Source of the DNA: Planctomycetaceae bacterium
GTDB taxonomy: Bacteria; Planctomycetota; Planctomycetia; Pirellulales; UBA1268
Reading direction: 5' to 3'
Assembly: GCA_947464585.1 (NCBI GenBank)
Contig: CANHYS010000010.1
Location: forward strand, 1-13,872
DNA: 13,872 bases
Part shown: positions 6,198 through 13,677 of the stretch, piece by piece
How positions within the stretch are numbered: position 1 is the first letter of the stretch
Layout: the number at the start of each line of letters is the position of its first letter
Program-made: the position numbers and the translations under genes
The notes under the pieces: generated by a model
What the model was told of the DNA's origin: nothing
Seen by the model: only the letters and a program-made list of their open reading frames with translations
Databases searched by the model: none

Positions 6198-7455
6198 CGG
6201 GTGAGGTCCTTTCCACACGGCTCAAGATTTTTCCATCGGACAGTTGGGTGACAATTGCTGCGCCGGGCCGCACGCCCACGACTGACTTGAGCGCCGCGGA
6301 CGTTGCCGTTGCCGCCTCAACGCCGTCGGTGTCGAGCCACGTCACGGACCATCCTCGGGCGAGCAGTTTGAGCGGGCTGCCCGCCTCGAGGCGGGCGGCC
6401 GCGGCGGCCATCCGTTCGCGGCCGCGATCGACCGCTGCGGCCGCAAGCCTATGGAGCCTCGCCGCCTGCTGGTCGATCGTGGCGGCGCGGTCGCGGACGA
6501 GTCGCTCGGGGTCGGCGAAGATCCGCGAGCGGGCGAGTTGGCCGATGCGGTCTCGGGCCATGTCGATCCGCCGCAGGAGTCCCGTCTGCAGCCGCCCGCC
6601 CAGCATGTCGAGCGTCGCGGCCACCTGCGGCCCGTCGGGGGAGACGCGAACGGCGGCGTCGGTTGGGGTGAGCGCGCGGAGATCAGCGACGAGGTCGGCG
6701 AGCGTGACATCGATTTCGTGGCCCACTCCCGACACGACCGGTACCGGCGAGGCGAAGATCGCCCGCACGAGCACCTCTTCGTTGAAACTCCAGAGATCCT
6801 CGAGGCTGCCGCCGCCGCGGACCAGCGCGATCACGTCGGCGGCCGGCGTGAGCCGGGCGGCATGTGCCAGCGCCGCGGCCAGTTCCTCCGCCGCCCCCGC
6901 CCCCTGAACCCGCGACGGCACGACGATCACCTCGGCACACCGCCACCGTGAAAACAGGGTGGTGAGGAAATCCGCGATCGCCGCCCCCGTGGGGCTCGTG
7001 ACCACGGCGATCCGTCGCGGGAATGAGGGAATGCGCCGCTTGCGGCTTGGGGCAAAGAGCCCCTCGCGTTCCAGTGAGGCGTGCAGCTTCTTGAGCCGCG
7101 CCTCGAGGCTGCCGGTGCCCACCGCGTGCAGCCGGTCGATCGTGAGCTGATAGGTGCCGCGAGGAGGGTAGAGTTCGATCCTCCCATGGCAGATCACCTG
7201 CAGGCCATCCACGGGCTCGATCGCCAACTGGGGCAGCGCACCCCGCCAGACCACGGCACGGAGCAGGGCCGATTCATCCTTGAGCGACAGGTAGATGTGG
7301 CCGGATGAGGCCCGGACCAGATTGCTGATCTCGCCGGTGACCCACACGTCGGAGAACCGCGACTCCATATGCTCCTTGACGCGCGACGTGACCTCCGACA
7401 CGCTCAGGGCGTCCTGCGGAGGGCTGCGACGGTCGGAAAGCTGGCTGTCGTCCAT
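6181..7455 (-). CDS. xseA: Exodeoxyribonuclease VII large subunit
   Basis: XseA is the catalytic subunit of ExoVII, a cytoplasmic single-strand nuclease used in repair and mismatch correction. The 424 residues (start 7455) fit the family, which is usually 400-460. The N-terminal OB-fold begins LSVSEVTSRVKEHM, with VWVTGEISN and SGHIYLSLKD inside the first 60 residues. The catalytic domain shows TSPTGAAIADF (153-163), RGGGSLEDLWSFNEE (213-227) and GVGHEIDVTLADLVADLRAL (243-262) followed by TPTDAA. These are the conserved blocks expected in this order. A long helical region follows, as expected for the XseB-binding arm, then a short C-terminal domain (ARGWSVTW, DGKILSRV). An in-frame ATG at 7488 would add 11 residues. 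I prefer 7455, which has no Shine-Dalgarno but lies just after a -10-like hexamer and may be leaderless. First gene of the minus-strand block. Confidence 0.94.
   Translation of the reverse strand: MDDSQLSDRRSPPQDALSVSEVTSRVKEHMESRFSDVWVTGEISNLVRASSGHIYLSLKDESALLRAVVWRGALPQLAIEPVDGLQVICHGRIELYPPRGTYQLTIDRLHAVGTGSLEARLKKLHASLEREGLFAPSRKRRIPSFPRRIAVVTSPTGAAIADFLTTLFSRWRCAEVIVVPSRVQGAGAAEELAAALAHAARLTPAADVIALVRGGGSLEDLWSFNEEVLVRAIFASPVPVVSGVGHEIDVTLADLVADLRALTPTDAAVRVSPDGPQVAATLDMLGGRLQTGLLRRIDMARDRIGQLARSRIFADPERLVRDRAATIDQQAARLHRLAAAAVDRGRERMAAAAARLEAGSPLKLLARGWSVTWLDTDGVEAATATSAALKSVVGVRPGAAIVTQLSDGKILSRVERTSPDAHQT
6207..6212 (-). promoter_or_regulatory. Ribosome binding site of xseB
   Basis: AAAGGA on the minus strand, 9 nt before the ATG at 6197 and inside the xseA coding region. 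It supports the ATG at 6197 over the GTG at 6218. Confidence 0.6.
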
Positions 7456-7463
7456 CGCGGCAC

Positions 7464-7469
7464 AGTGTA
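7464..7469 (-). promoter_or_regulatory. Possible extended -10 element of the xseA block
   Basis: TGCTACACT on the minus strand reads as an extended -10 (TGn plus TACACT). The hexamer ends 8 nt before the ATG at 7455, so transcription would begin at or next to the start codon, giving a nearly leaderless mRNA. No good -35 is visible. It lies in the 96-nt divergent gap between xseA and the MFS gene. Confidence 0.3.
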
Positions 7470-7551
7470 GCACCCGCGCCGCCGTCATCGACGCGGCTCG
7501 CCGCAGACCCAGAGTGTTTGTCCCAGACCTTCTTGCCGTACCGGAACCCGC

Positions 7552-8871
7552 ATGCCCGCCTCGTCATCGCCTCCGCCGGAATCACCGTCCGCCGATCCCT
7601 CCGCGCCGGCGGCACGCGGTGCGCTGTTGATCGTGTTTCTCACGGTGTTCATCGATCTGCTGGGCTTCGGCATCGTGCTGCCGGTGATGCCGCGGCAGGC
7701 GGAGCCGTATCTCACGGCGCTGGGGCTCTCGCCGGTCGGCGTCGGCGCCACGATCGGAATCCTGTTCTCCGTCTTCTCGCTGATGCAGTTCATCTTCAGT
7801 CCGATGTGGGGCCGCATCTCCGACCGGGTCGGCCGGCGTCCGATGCTGCTCCTGAGCCTGTTTGGATCGGTCGTCTTCTATGCGCTCTATGGGTATGCGG
7901 TCACGTTTCCGGCTGACCGTGCCGCGACGGCACTGGGGCTCATGCTGTTGTCTCGCATCGGCGCGGGCATTGCGGGCGCGAGCGTCGGCACGGCTGCGGC
8001 TGTGATCGCCGACTGCACCACGCCGCAGAATCGGGCGCGGGGCATGGCCCTCATCGGCATCGCGTTCGGCGCGGGATTCACGCTCGGCCCACTGATCGCC
8101 TACTTCGGCCTGGCGCTCTTCAAGCAGCAGCCATGGGGGGTGGGGGCGCTGGCGTCGATGCTGTCGTTCATCGCGCTGCTGATCGCGATCTTCGTCTTCA
8201 AGGAGACGCGTCGGCCGGGGGCCCGGGTCGCCAAGGAGTTTCCCAGCATGTCGCGGACGGCGGCCGTCCTGCGAATGCCACGAGTCGGGGCTCTTGTGCT
8301 CATCTATTTCCTCTCGATCTTCTCGTTCGCCAATTTCGAGGCCACGCTGGCGCGGCTGACCGAGTCGGCCTTCAGGATGACCGACGACGACAACTTCCTC
8401 GTCTTCGCGTTCATCGGCCTGATGCTGATGCTGGCGGGCGGTTTCTATCGCCCGTTGGCCAAACGGCTGCCCGAAACGCGGCTGCTGGCGGCGGGTATCA
8501 CGCTCATGATTCTCGGCCTCGGGGGCGTGGGGCTCGTGGCCTGGGCCGTGCACGGCGGGCTGGCAGGCAATGGCTGGCCGCTCGACAAGCTCTTCTACGC
8601 GGCGGCCGCCTTGGCGGTGGCCGGCTTTGCCTTCGTGAATCCATCCGTGTCGGCGCTGATCTCGAAGAGTGCCGATGCCGACCGGCAGGGGGAGGTGCTC
8701 GGCGTGAATCAGTCGTTTGCGTCGCTCGGCCGGATCCTCGGGCCCTTCGTGGGCTCGATGCTGTTCGCGATGAACGCCGCGCACACGCTCCCCTTCGTGG
8801 CGGCGGTGGCGGTGCTCTCATTCGTGGCCACGCTCCTGCCCCGGCTCGGCGGCGCCGCCGACGAACGGTGA
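7552..8871 (+). CDS. MFS transporter, 12 helices, TetA-like drug/proton antiporter type
   Basis: An inner-membrane secondary transporter of the major facilitator superfamily; the substrate cannot be told from sequence. The 439 residues start with about 22 Pro/Ser/Ala-rich residues. Then come 12 hydrophobic segments, beginning with ALLIVFLTVFIDLLGFGIVLP (24-44) and ending near PFVAAVAVLSFVATLL. FIDLLGFGIVLPVMP in helix 1 resembles the D-x-x-G-x-G-x-x-x-P-x-x-P signature of TetA-type antiporters. Motif A, GRISDRVGRRP, is at 87-97 in the loop between helices 2 and 3, and helix 5 has the GIAFGAGFTLGPLIAY antiporter-type motif C pattern. A second-half motif A is degenerate (RPLAKRLPETR). The start at 7552 has a weak GGAA upstream. 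It is divergent from xseA and ends 15 nt from the stop of the convergent regulator. A resistance role is only inferred from family resemblance. Confidence 0.9.
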   Translation: MPASSSPPPESPSADPSAPAARGALLIVFLTVFIDLLGFGIVLPVMPRQAEPYLTALGLSPVGVGATIGILFSVFSLMQFIFSPMWGRISDRVGRRPMLLLSLFGSVVFYALYGYAVTFPADRAATALGLMLLSRIGAGIAGASVGTAAAVIADCTTPQNRARGMALIGIAFGAGFTLGPLIAYFGLALFKQQPWGVGALASMLSFIALLIAIFVFKETRRPGARVAKEFPSMSRTAAVLRMPRVGALVLIYFLSIFSFANFEATLARLTESAFRMTDDDNFLVFAFIGLMLMLAGGFYRPLAKRLPETRLLAAGITLMILGLGGVGLVAWAVHGGLAGNGWPLDKLFYAAAALAVAGFAFVNPSVSALISKSADADRQGEVLGVNQSFASLGRILGPFVGSMLFAMNAAHTLPFVAAVAVLSFVATLLPRLGGAADER

Positions 8872-8886
8872 TCGTGCAATCGCCCC

Positions 8887-10187
8887 TACGACTCGCGCGT
8901 CAGGCCGTAGAGTTCGAGCTTGCGGTAGAGCGTGGCGCGGCTGATGCCGAGTTCGGCCGCGGCGTTTGGCACGCTGCCGCCGCTCCTGCGCAACGCCTCG
9001 ATCACGAGAATGCGCTGCCAGTCTTCGAGCTTGAGCGTGCCGGTCTCGGCCACGAATGAACCGATGCGGGCCGTCGCGGGCTCCTGTTCGCCCTCCTTCA
9101 ATACAGTCTGCGCGGCCAGCTGCCGCAGGTTCGCCTCATTGATGGCGATGGTCCCATCGAGCAGGCCGCCATCCCCAGCGACCATCGTGCCGGCCAGCCG
9201 GTCTGCCACATCGAGCACGACCACGGAGTCGAGTCCCACCGTCTGTTGCGAGCCGAGATCGGCCGCGGCTGCGTTGCGGCCAACGGTTGATCCGGCATGC
9301 CCGGCGCAGGCAGCGGAGGCGAGGCTCGCGAGCGCCACGAGGAAATCGAAATCGGCGCTCCGCATCGAGCCGCTTGCCGCCGAGGCGACGAGCGCCGCAT
9401 GCACCCGCTCGCGCTCCACGATTGGCAAGCAGGCGATCTCCGGCTCGGTTTCGTGCACGGCGGCGTCGGTCGGGCGGGAACTCGCCAACCAGATGGCATT
9501 GCCCTCGCGCACGACCAGCCGCGTTGTCGATTCACCCACGAGCGTGGCCAGGCCGCTGCCTGGTGGAACGACGCACACAGGCTCCAATCGCGAGTCCTCG
9601 CTCACGCGGAACCAGCCCACGCTGGCAGCGCCTGAATGGTGCGCCGCCAGTTCCAGCGTGGACTCGATCACCTCGCGGATGCTCCGCGAGGCGAGCAGGC
9701 GGATGCTGGCCTGGTAGAGCAACAACGGCCGCCGTGCGTCATCCGTCGAGCCGATCGACGACCTTCGCAGCACGCTGCCCTCGAGTTCGGCCACCGGGCG
9801 GCAGCGGACGAAGTGGCCACGCTCCACGGACGGCAACGCGGCGGTCGTCTGCGGCAGCTGCTTGAAGACCATCTCCGACGTTCCCACACGGACCACAGCG
9901 CCATCCGGGATCACTGCCGATTTGACCAGCGAGCCATCCAGAAAGGTGCCGTTGCGGCTGCCGAGATCGTGCAACACCCACGTGTTGCGCGACGCATCAA
10001 AACGCACGGCAGCGTGCGTGCGGCTGGCCAGCCGATCTGCCACCACGATCGTCGCCTCGGGCGAGCGGCCGAGCGTGTTGTCGTGCGCGGGGTCGAGCAC
10101 GAACGTGGGCCCAGGGCGGTCGGCGATCCTCAGCATCAGCGCAGCAGGCGCCGGGAGTGAGGGCATGGAAACCGATGCGCTCGACAC
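8887..10187 (-). CDS. FHA - GAF-like - Fis-type HTH transcriptional regulator (no AAA+ domain)
   Basis: A probable DNA-binding signal integrator of 433 residues. An FHA domain at about 17-110 has the phosphothreonine-binding set: GR at 40-41, SRTH at 55-58, and LGSRNGTFLDG at 75-85. FHA domains read Ser/Thr kinase signals, which are abundant in planctomycetes. A GAF-like region at about 150-305 begins PLLLYQASIRLLASRSIREV and ends FDFLVALASLASAA. The C-terminal Fis-type helix-turn-helix runs from about 386 to 430 (recognition part AAAELGISRATLYRKLELYG), as at the end of sigma-54 activators. The AAA+ core that contacts sigma-54 (GAFTGA, Walker motifs) is absent, so it is unlikely to be a standard enhancer-binding protein. 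The start is a GTG with GAGAG 8 nt upstream; ATGs at 10166 and 10136 are alternatives. It diverges from the chelatase gene, which may be its target. Confidence 0.85.
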
Positions 10188-10259
10188 GGCTGAGCTCTCG
10201 GGTGGATGGGCGGGCTGGATCAGGGGGGCGGCGGGGGGCGTGGCTTTTCCGCTCCCATC

Positions 10260-10265
10260 ACTATA
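10260..10265 (-). promoter_or_regulatory. Possible -10 element of the FHA regulator gene
   Basis: TATAGT on the minus strand (5 of 6 matches to TATAAT) lies about 73 nt before the GTG at 10187, within the only AT-rich island of the gap. On the plus strand the same island reads TATAAAT (10262-10268) and could serve the chelatase gene instead. No convincing -35 is seen for either direction. Confidence 0.3.
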
Positions 10266-10380
10266 AATTTGATTGGTCGAGGATGGAACTGGACCGCCTA
10301 CCGCTGCGGCACTCCCAGCCGTCCGTTGCCTTCCGAAAGCCCACGCTTTGCCATTCCTGTCAGCCAGTGCCGTCGGTCGC

Positions 10381-10404
10381 CTGGTGAAAAGCCCGTTTCA
10401 CCGG
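10381..10404 (+). other. Hairpin in the leader of the chelatase gene
   Basis: CTGGTGAAA (10381-10389) pairs with TTTCACCGG (10396-10404) as a 9-bp stem with one G-U pair and a 6-nt loop (AGCCCG). No long T run follows, so it is a poor terminator. It would lie about 97 nt before the chelatase start if transcription begins at the AT-rich island. Role unknown. Confidence 0.4.
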
Positions 10405-10477
10405 CTCTTTCGCAGGTTCTCACCTGTTGTGGATGGGTCGAGATCCGCGGGCAACAAGGCTGGCCATGCCAGTGCGT

Positions 10478-10490
10478 GGAGGGGGGGGAG
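10478..10490 (+). promoter_or_regulatory. G-tract ribosome binding site of the chelatase gene
   Basis: GGAGGGGGGGGAG ends 10 nt before the GTG at 10501 (13 nt before the ATG at 10504). It supports these codons as the true start rather than the far upstream TTG. The eight-G homopolymer makes both the spacing and any upstream frame sensitive to slippage or sequencing error. Confidence 0.6.
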
Positions 10491-10500
10491 AACGCGGGGC

Positions 10501-11304
10501 GTGATGGTCGTGGGGCACGGAACGGCCGACCCGGTGGGGGCGGAGGAGACGCGGGAGATCGCGGCCTTGGCGGCGGAGATGCTGCCAGATGTGGCCGTGG
10601 AACTCGGCTTTCTGGAGGTGATCGGCCCCTCGATTGCCGATGCGCTCGAGCGCTTGGCTGAGCGGGGCTGTACGGAGGTCGTGGCCGCCCCGCTCCTCTT
10701 GTTCACGGCGGGGCACGCCCGAAGGGATGTTCCCGAGGCGGTCCGCGAGGGGGCTGCACGGGCTGGGCTCGTCGTGCGGCAGTCCGATGCCCTGGGATGT
10801 CATCCCGACATCCTGGCGGTCTCGCAGCAGCGGCGGCACGAGGCCTTGGCAGCGCTCCCCCCCGTGCCTGCGGAAAACACGGTTCTGCTGATGATCGGTC
10901 GCGGTTCGAGCGATCCGACGGCCCATCGGCAGTTGCTCGATTTTGCCCGGGCATCCTGCCAGCACCAGTCCACCGGTCCATCGCAGTCCGCAGCCTTTTT
11001 CCAGCCACGCATTGAACTTGGGTTTGTGGCCGCCGCCCGACCGACGCTGGATGAGGCGATCGAAAATGCGGCTGCTGGGGCTGTCGCCGGGAGTGGTGGT
11101 GCGATCCGTCGTGTTCTTGTGCAGCCGCACCTTCTCTTCCGCGGTCACGTAGAAGAGCAGGTGACGGCTGCGGTGGCTCGAGCCCGTCAGGCACATCCTG
11201 GAGTCGAATGGGTGCAGGTCCCTCGGCTCGGCGCCGGGCCGCTGGTGGCGCGGGCACTGCTCGATCGCGCCGCGGCAGCGTTCCCCGCCGATGCGGCGTC
11301 CTGA
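10501..11304 (+). CDS. cbiX: CbiX/SirB-type sirohydrochlorin chelatase, two-domain
   Basis: Class II chelatases insert Co2+ (cobalamin route) or Fe2+ (sirohaem) into sirohydrochlorin in the cytoplasm. The protein has 267 residues in two CbiX repeats. Repeat 1 has VVGHGTADP (3-11) with His 6, ELGFLEVIGPSIADAL (34-49), and LLLFTAGHARRDVP (65-78) with His 72; the two histidines are the expected metal-site pair. Repeat 2 has MIGRGSSDP (131-139), ELGFVAAARPTLDEAI (172-187), and PHLLFRGHVEEQV (209-221) with His 216. In repeat 2 the first His is replaced by Arg (GRGSS), as I recall for other long CbiX proteins, so repeat 1 is probably the active half. The start is GTG or the adjacent ATG, set by the G-rich Shine-Dalgarno and the position of the first beta strand. 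No other cobalamin or sirohaem gene is in the window, so the metal is undecided. Confidence 0.85.
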   Translation: MMVVGHGTADPVGAEETREIAALAAEMLPDVAVELGFLEVIGPSIADALERLAERGCTEVVAAPLLLFTAGHARRDVPEAVREGAARAGLVVRQSDALGCHPDILAVSQQRRHEALAALPPVPAENTVLLMIGRGSSDPTAHRQLLDFARASCQHQSTGPSQSAAFFQPRIELGFVAAARPTLDEAIENAAAGAVAGSGGAIRRVLVQPHLLFRGHVEEQVTAAVARARQAHPGVEWVQVPRLGAGPLVARALLDRAAAAFPADAAS

Positions 11305-11347
11305 ACCTCGGTCTGGAAGGTGATGCGGGGTGGGAAAGTCGCGCGAA

Positions 11348-11363
11348 CTGCCTTTTCAGGCAG
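11348..11363 (+). other. Short hairpin between the chelatase gene and prc
   Basis: CTGCCT (11348-11353) pairs perfectly with AGGCAG (11358-11363) around a TTTC loop. It begins 44 nt after the chelatase stop. No T run follows, so it is a weak terminator candidate at best; it may shape the prc leader. Confidence 0.3.
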
Positions 11364-11374
11364 CAAAGAACGTC

Positions 11375-11402
11375 TCGTCAGAAACCGGTCGATTCGTCAG
11401 AA
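11375..11402 (+). repeat. Two 9-nt direct repeats upstream of prc
   Basis: TCGTCAGAA occurs at 11375-11383 and again at 11394-11402, 19 nt apart start to start, in the 145-nt gap before prc. The second copy ends 48 nt before the start codon. Spacing near two helical turns would suit a regulator binding one face of the DNA, but chance is possible. Confidence 0.35.
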
Positions 11403-11434
11403 TGATGTGAAGAGCTTTGGAACGTCCCGATGGT

Positions 11435-11440
11435 AAGGAG
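11435..11440 (+). promoter_or_regulatory. Ribosome binding site of prc
   Basis: AAGGAG lies 9 nt before the GTG at 11450, a canonical spacing. It decides the start in favour of this GTG over the upstream in-frame TTG at 11417, which has no such site. Confidence 0.8.
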
Positions 11441-11449
11441 TCAATCCAC

Positions 11450-13624
11450 GTGAGCGGCAATCGTCCCACCCGCGGCGGCTGGCAGCTGTCGGCTGTATTC
11501 GCGGCCTGTCTGTTGAGCGCCTTCGTCGTGCCTAGTCGCGGTGAACAGCCGCCCACAGCCGTTGGGCCGTCCGTTGCTGGCAGCACCGCTGCCCCCGCCG
11601 CGGGTGCCAAGCCCGGGCCCAACGACCGGCAGATCACTCTCGCCGTCCGCAGCTACCTGGAGCGGGAGCACTTTCTGCGGCACCCAATCGACGACGATAT
11701 CGCCAAACGATGGTTCACAATCTTCCTGGAGGGGCTCGACCCTTGGAAGCTGCACTTCCTGCAGAGCGACATCGACGGCTTCATGCAAAAGCGGGATTCC
11801 CTCGATGACCTCGTCAAGCGAGGCGATGTGAGCTTTGCCTATGAGGTCTTCAACCGCTTTCTCGAGCGTGTCGATGCGCGGCTGCCGCTGATCGAAAAAA
11901 TGGTCAACGGTCCGCAGGATTACACCAAGCAGGAGTCGATCGTCATCGATCGCGAAGCCGCAACCTGGGCCAAGAGCGAGGCCGAGGCCGAGGACAACTG
12001 GCGGAAGCGGATCAAGTATGACCTGCTCATTCAGAAGATGGAGAAGACACCTCCCGAAGAGGCGAAGGACAAGCTGCTCCGTCGCTACAAGAGCTTCGCC
12101 AAGCGGATGCATCAGATGACCGCCGACGAGCTGCTCGAGACCTATCTCACGGCGCTCACCAGCAGTCTCGATCCCCACACCAGCTTCATGTCGCCAGGCA
12201 CGCAGGAGAATTTCGCCATCGCGATGCGGCTGCAGCTCGACGGGATCGGCGCGCAGCTCAAAGGCGAGGACGGCTACACAACCATCATGGAACTCACCCC
12301 GGGCGGCGCCGCCGACCGCGACGGCCGACTGAAGAAAAAGGATCGGGTCGTGGGGGTGGGGCAGGGCCAGGAAGGGGAGATGGTCGACGTCGTCGACATG
12401 AACCTCAACGAAGTGGTGAAGCTGATCCGCGGCAAGCGGGGCACGGTCGTTCGCCTCAAGGTGATCCCGGTGGGAGAGACGGTGCCGAAGATCTACGACA
12501 TCACGCGGGACAAGATCGAACTCAAGGATGCCGAGGCCCGTGGGGAAGTCGTCGAGGATGGCAAGAAGCCGGACGGTTCGCCCTGGCGGATCGGCGTGAT
12601 CAACCTGCCCAGCTTCTACATGGACATGGACGGCGCGAGGCAGGGACAGGCCGACTACAAGAGCAGCACCCGCGACTGCAAGCGGCTGATCGAGGAGTTC
12701 AAGCAGAAGGGGATCGACTGCGTGGTGCTCGACCTGCGGAACAACGGCGGCGGCTCGCTGCCGGAGTCGATTTCGCTGACGGGCCTGTTCATCGACACCG
12801 GCCCGGTCGTGCAGATCAAGGATGCCGACAAGCGGGTGCAGCAGTACGACGACGTCGACCCTGGCGTGTCGTGGGACGGTCCACTGGTGGTGCTCACGAA
12901 CAAGTTCAGCGCCAGTGCCAGCGAGATCGTGGCCGGCGCCATCCAGGACTATCGCCGCGGTCTGGTCATCGGTGACAAGGCGACACACGGCAAGGGGACG
13001 GTGCAAAGCCTGCTCGACCTCGGCCGCCAGCTTTTTCAGCGGCTGCCGAATGCTCCGTCGCTCGGTGCCATCAAGATCACGATGCAGCAGTTTTACCGTC
13101 CGCTCGGTGCCAGCACGCAACTGGAAGGCGTGAAGAGTGACGTGGAACTGCCGAGCATCACCACCCACCTGCCGGTGGGCGAATCGGATCTCGATCATGC
13201 GATCGCCTTCGACAAGGTGCCGCCCGCGGCATTCCAAACGAGTGGCCGTGTGACCGACGACATGCTCCGCGCCCTCCAGGAGCGGTCGGCGACGCGGATC
13301 ACGAAGAGCGAGGACTTCGCCAAGGTGCGAAAGGACATCGCGCAGTACGAGAAGCGGAAGAGCGAGAAGACGATCTCATTGGTCGAGTCGGAGTTCGACC
13401 GTCAGTGGAACGAGGGGAAGGCCGCAGAAGACGAGGAGAAGAAGCTCGAAGAGGAGATGGACGCCCAGCGGCGGCCGATCGTGAAGCGAGACTTCTACTT
13501 CAACGAGGCGATGAACGTCACGGCCGACTACCTCAACTCGCTGGCGGGTGGCGCAGCGGGACTGGCCCGCACGAACCGTCCGGCGGAATCGCCGCGTCCT
13601 GCACCGGTGCCGGTGCTGCAGTAG
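11450..13624 (+). CDS. prc: Carboxy-terminal processing (tail-specific) protease, S41A family, exported
   Basis: Prc/Tsp is a periplasmic Ser-Lys protease that degrades or trims envelope proteins from their C-terminus. The 724 residues compare with about 680 in E. coli Prc. A signal peptide lies at about 1-31 (basic MSGNRPTRGG, then LSAVFAACLLSAFVV). The Tsp N-terminal domain follows, with LEREHFLRHPIDDDIAKRWF and LDPWKLHFLQSDIDGF. A PDZ domain covers about 263-345 (LDGIGAQL onward). The S41 core has LRNNGGG at 429-435, the catalytic Ser at 489 within SASASEI (487-493), Asp 500, and the catalytic Lys at 515 within THGKGTVQ. The Ser-to-Lys distance is 26, one more than in E. coli. A charged coiled-coil-like tail (about 630-680) and FYFNEAMNVTADYL match the Prc C-terminal region. 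The GTG start is set by AAGGAG. It follows the chelatase gene by 145 nt and is probably transcribed separately. Confidence 0.95.
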   Translation: MSGNRPTRGGWQLSAVFAACLLSAFVVPSRGEQPPTAVGPSVAGSTAAPAAGAKPGPNDRQITLAVRSYLEREHFLRHPIDDDIAKRWFTIFLEGLDPWKLHFLQSDIDGFMQKRDSLDDLVKRGDVSFAYEVFNRFLERVDARLPLIEKMVNGPQDYTKQESIVIDREAATWAKSEAEAEDNWRKRIKYDLLIQKMEKTPPEEAKDKLLRRYKSFAKRMHQMTADELLETYLTALTSSLDPHTSFMSPGTQENFAIAMRLQLDGIGAQLKGEDGYTTIMELTPGGAADRDGRLKKKDRVVGVGQGQEGEMVDVVDMNLNEVVKLIRGKRGTVVRLKVIPVGETVPKIYDITRDKIELKDAEARGEVVEDGKKPDGSPWRIGVINLPSFYMDMDGARQGQADYKSSTRDCKRLIEEFKQKGIDCVVLDLRNNGGGSLPESISLTGLFIDTGPVVQIKDADKRVQQYDDVDPGVSWDGPLVVLTNKFSASASEIVAGAIQDYRRGLVIGDKATHGKGTVQSLLDLGRQLFQRLPNAPSLGAIKITMQQFYRPLGASTQLEGVKSDVELPSITTHLPVGESDLDHAIAFDKVPPAAFQTSGRVTDDMLRALQERSATRITKSEDFAKVRKDIAQYEKRKSEKTISLVESEFDRQWNEGKAAEDEEKKLEEEMDAQRRPIVKRDFYFNEAMNVTADYLNSLAGGAAGLARTNRPAESPRPAPVPVLQ

Positions 13625-13677
13625 AAAAAGCACTTCCGCTCCTGGACGCAATGGTTCGCCGGCTGCTGTGACGGTTC

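Larger units (their letters stand above)
10188..10500. other. 313-nt divergent regulatory region between the FHA regulator and the chelatase
   Basis: I see no gene here. It begins with G-rich sequence (10221-10241). An AT-rich island at 10260-10270 (ACTATAAATTT) stands out in this GC-rich DNA. A hairpin lies at 10381-10404, and an 8-G tract at 10481-10488. An open frame in phase with the chelatase runs back to a TTG at 10273. Its translation is Arg/Pro/Ala-rich with no recognisable domain, and the chelatase fold begins only at 10501, so I treat it as untranslated. Confidence 0.6.

Noticed and set aside
5738..6907. 389-codon plus-strand open frame
   Set aside because: Antisense to xseB and xseA; Ser/Arg/Ala-rich without motifs.
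7582..8784. 400-codon minus-strand open frame
   Set aside because: Antisense to the MFS transporter; the charged, Arg/Glu/His-rich translation mirrors hydrophobic codons.
10273..10500. N-terminal extension of the chelatase back to a TTG
   Set aside because: No domain, Arg/Pro-rich, crosses a hairpin and a G8 tract. The chelatase fold begins at 10501 with a proper Shine-Dalgarno.
10273..10500. Cobalamin riboswitch upstream of cbiX
   Set aside because: I could not find the conserved core or B12-box words of that class; only a GCCAGTG word resembles part of it.
11441..13237. 598-codon minus-strand open frame
   Set aside because: Antisense to prc. The His/Val/Asp/Leu-rich translation is what the opposite strand of a high-GC gene gives.
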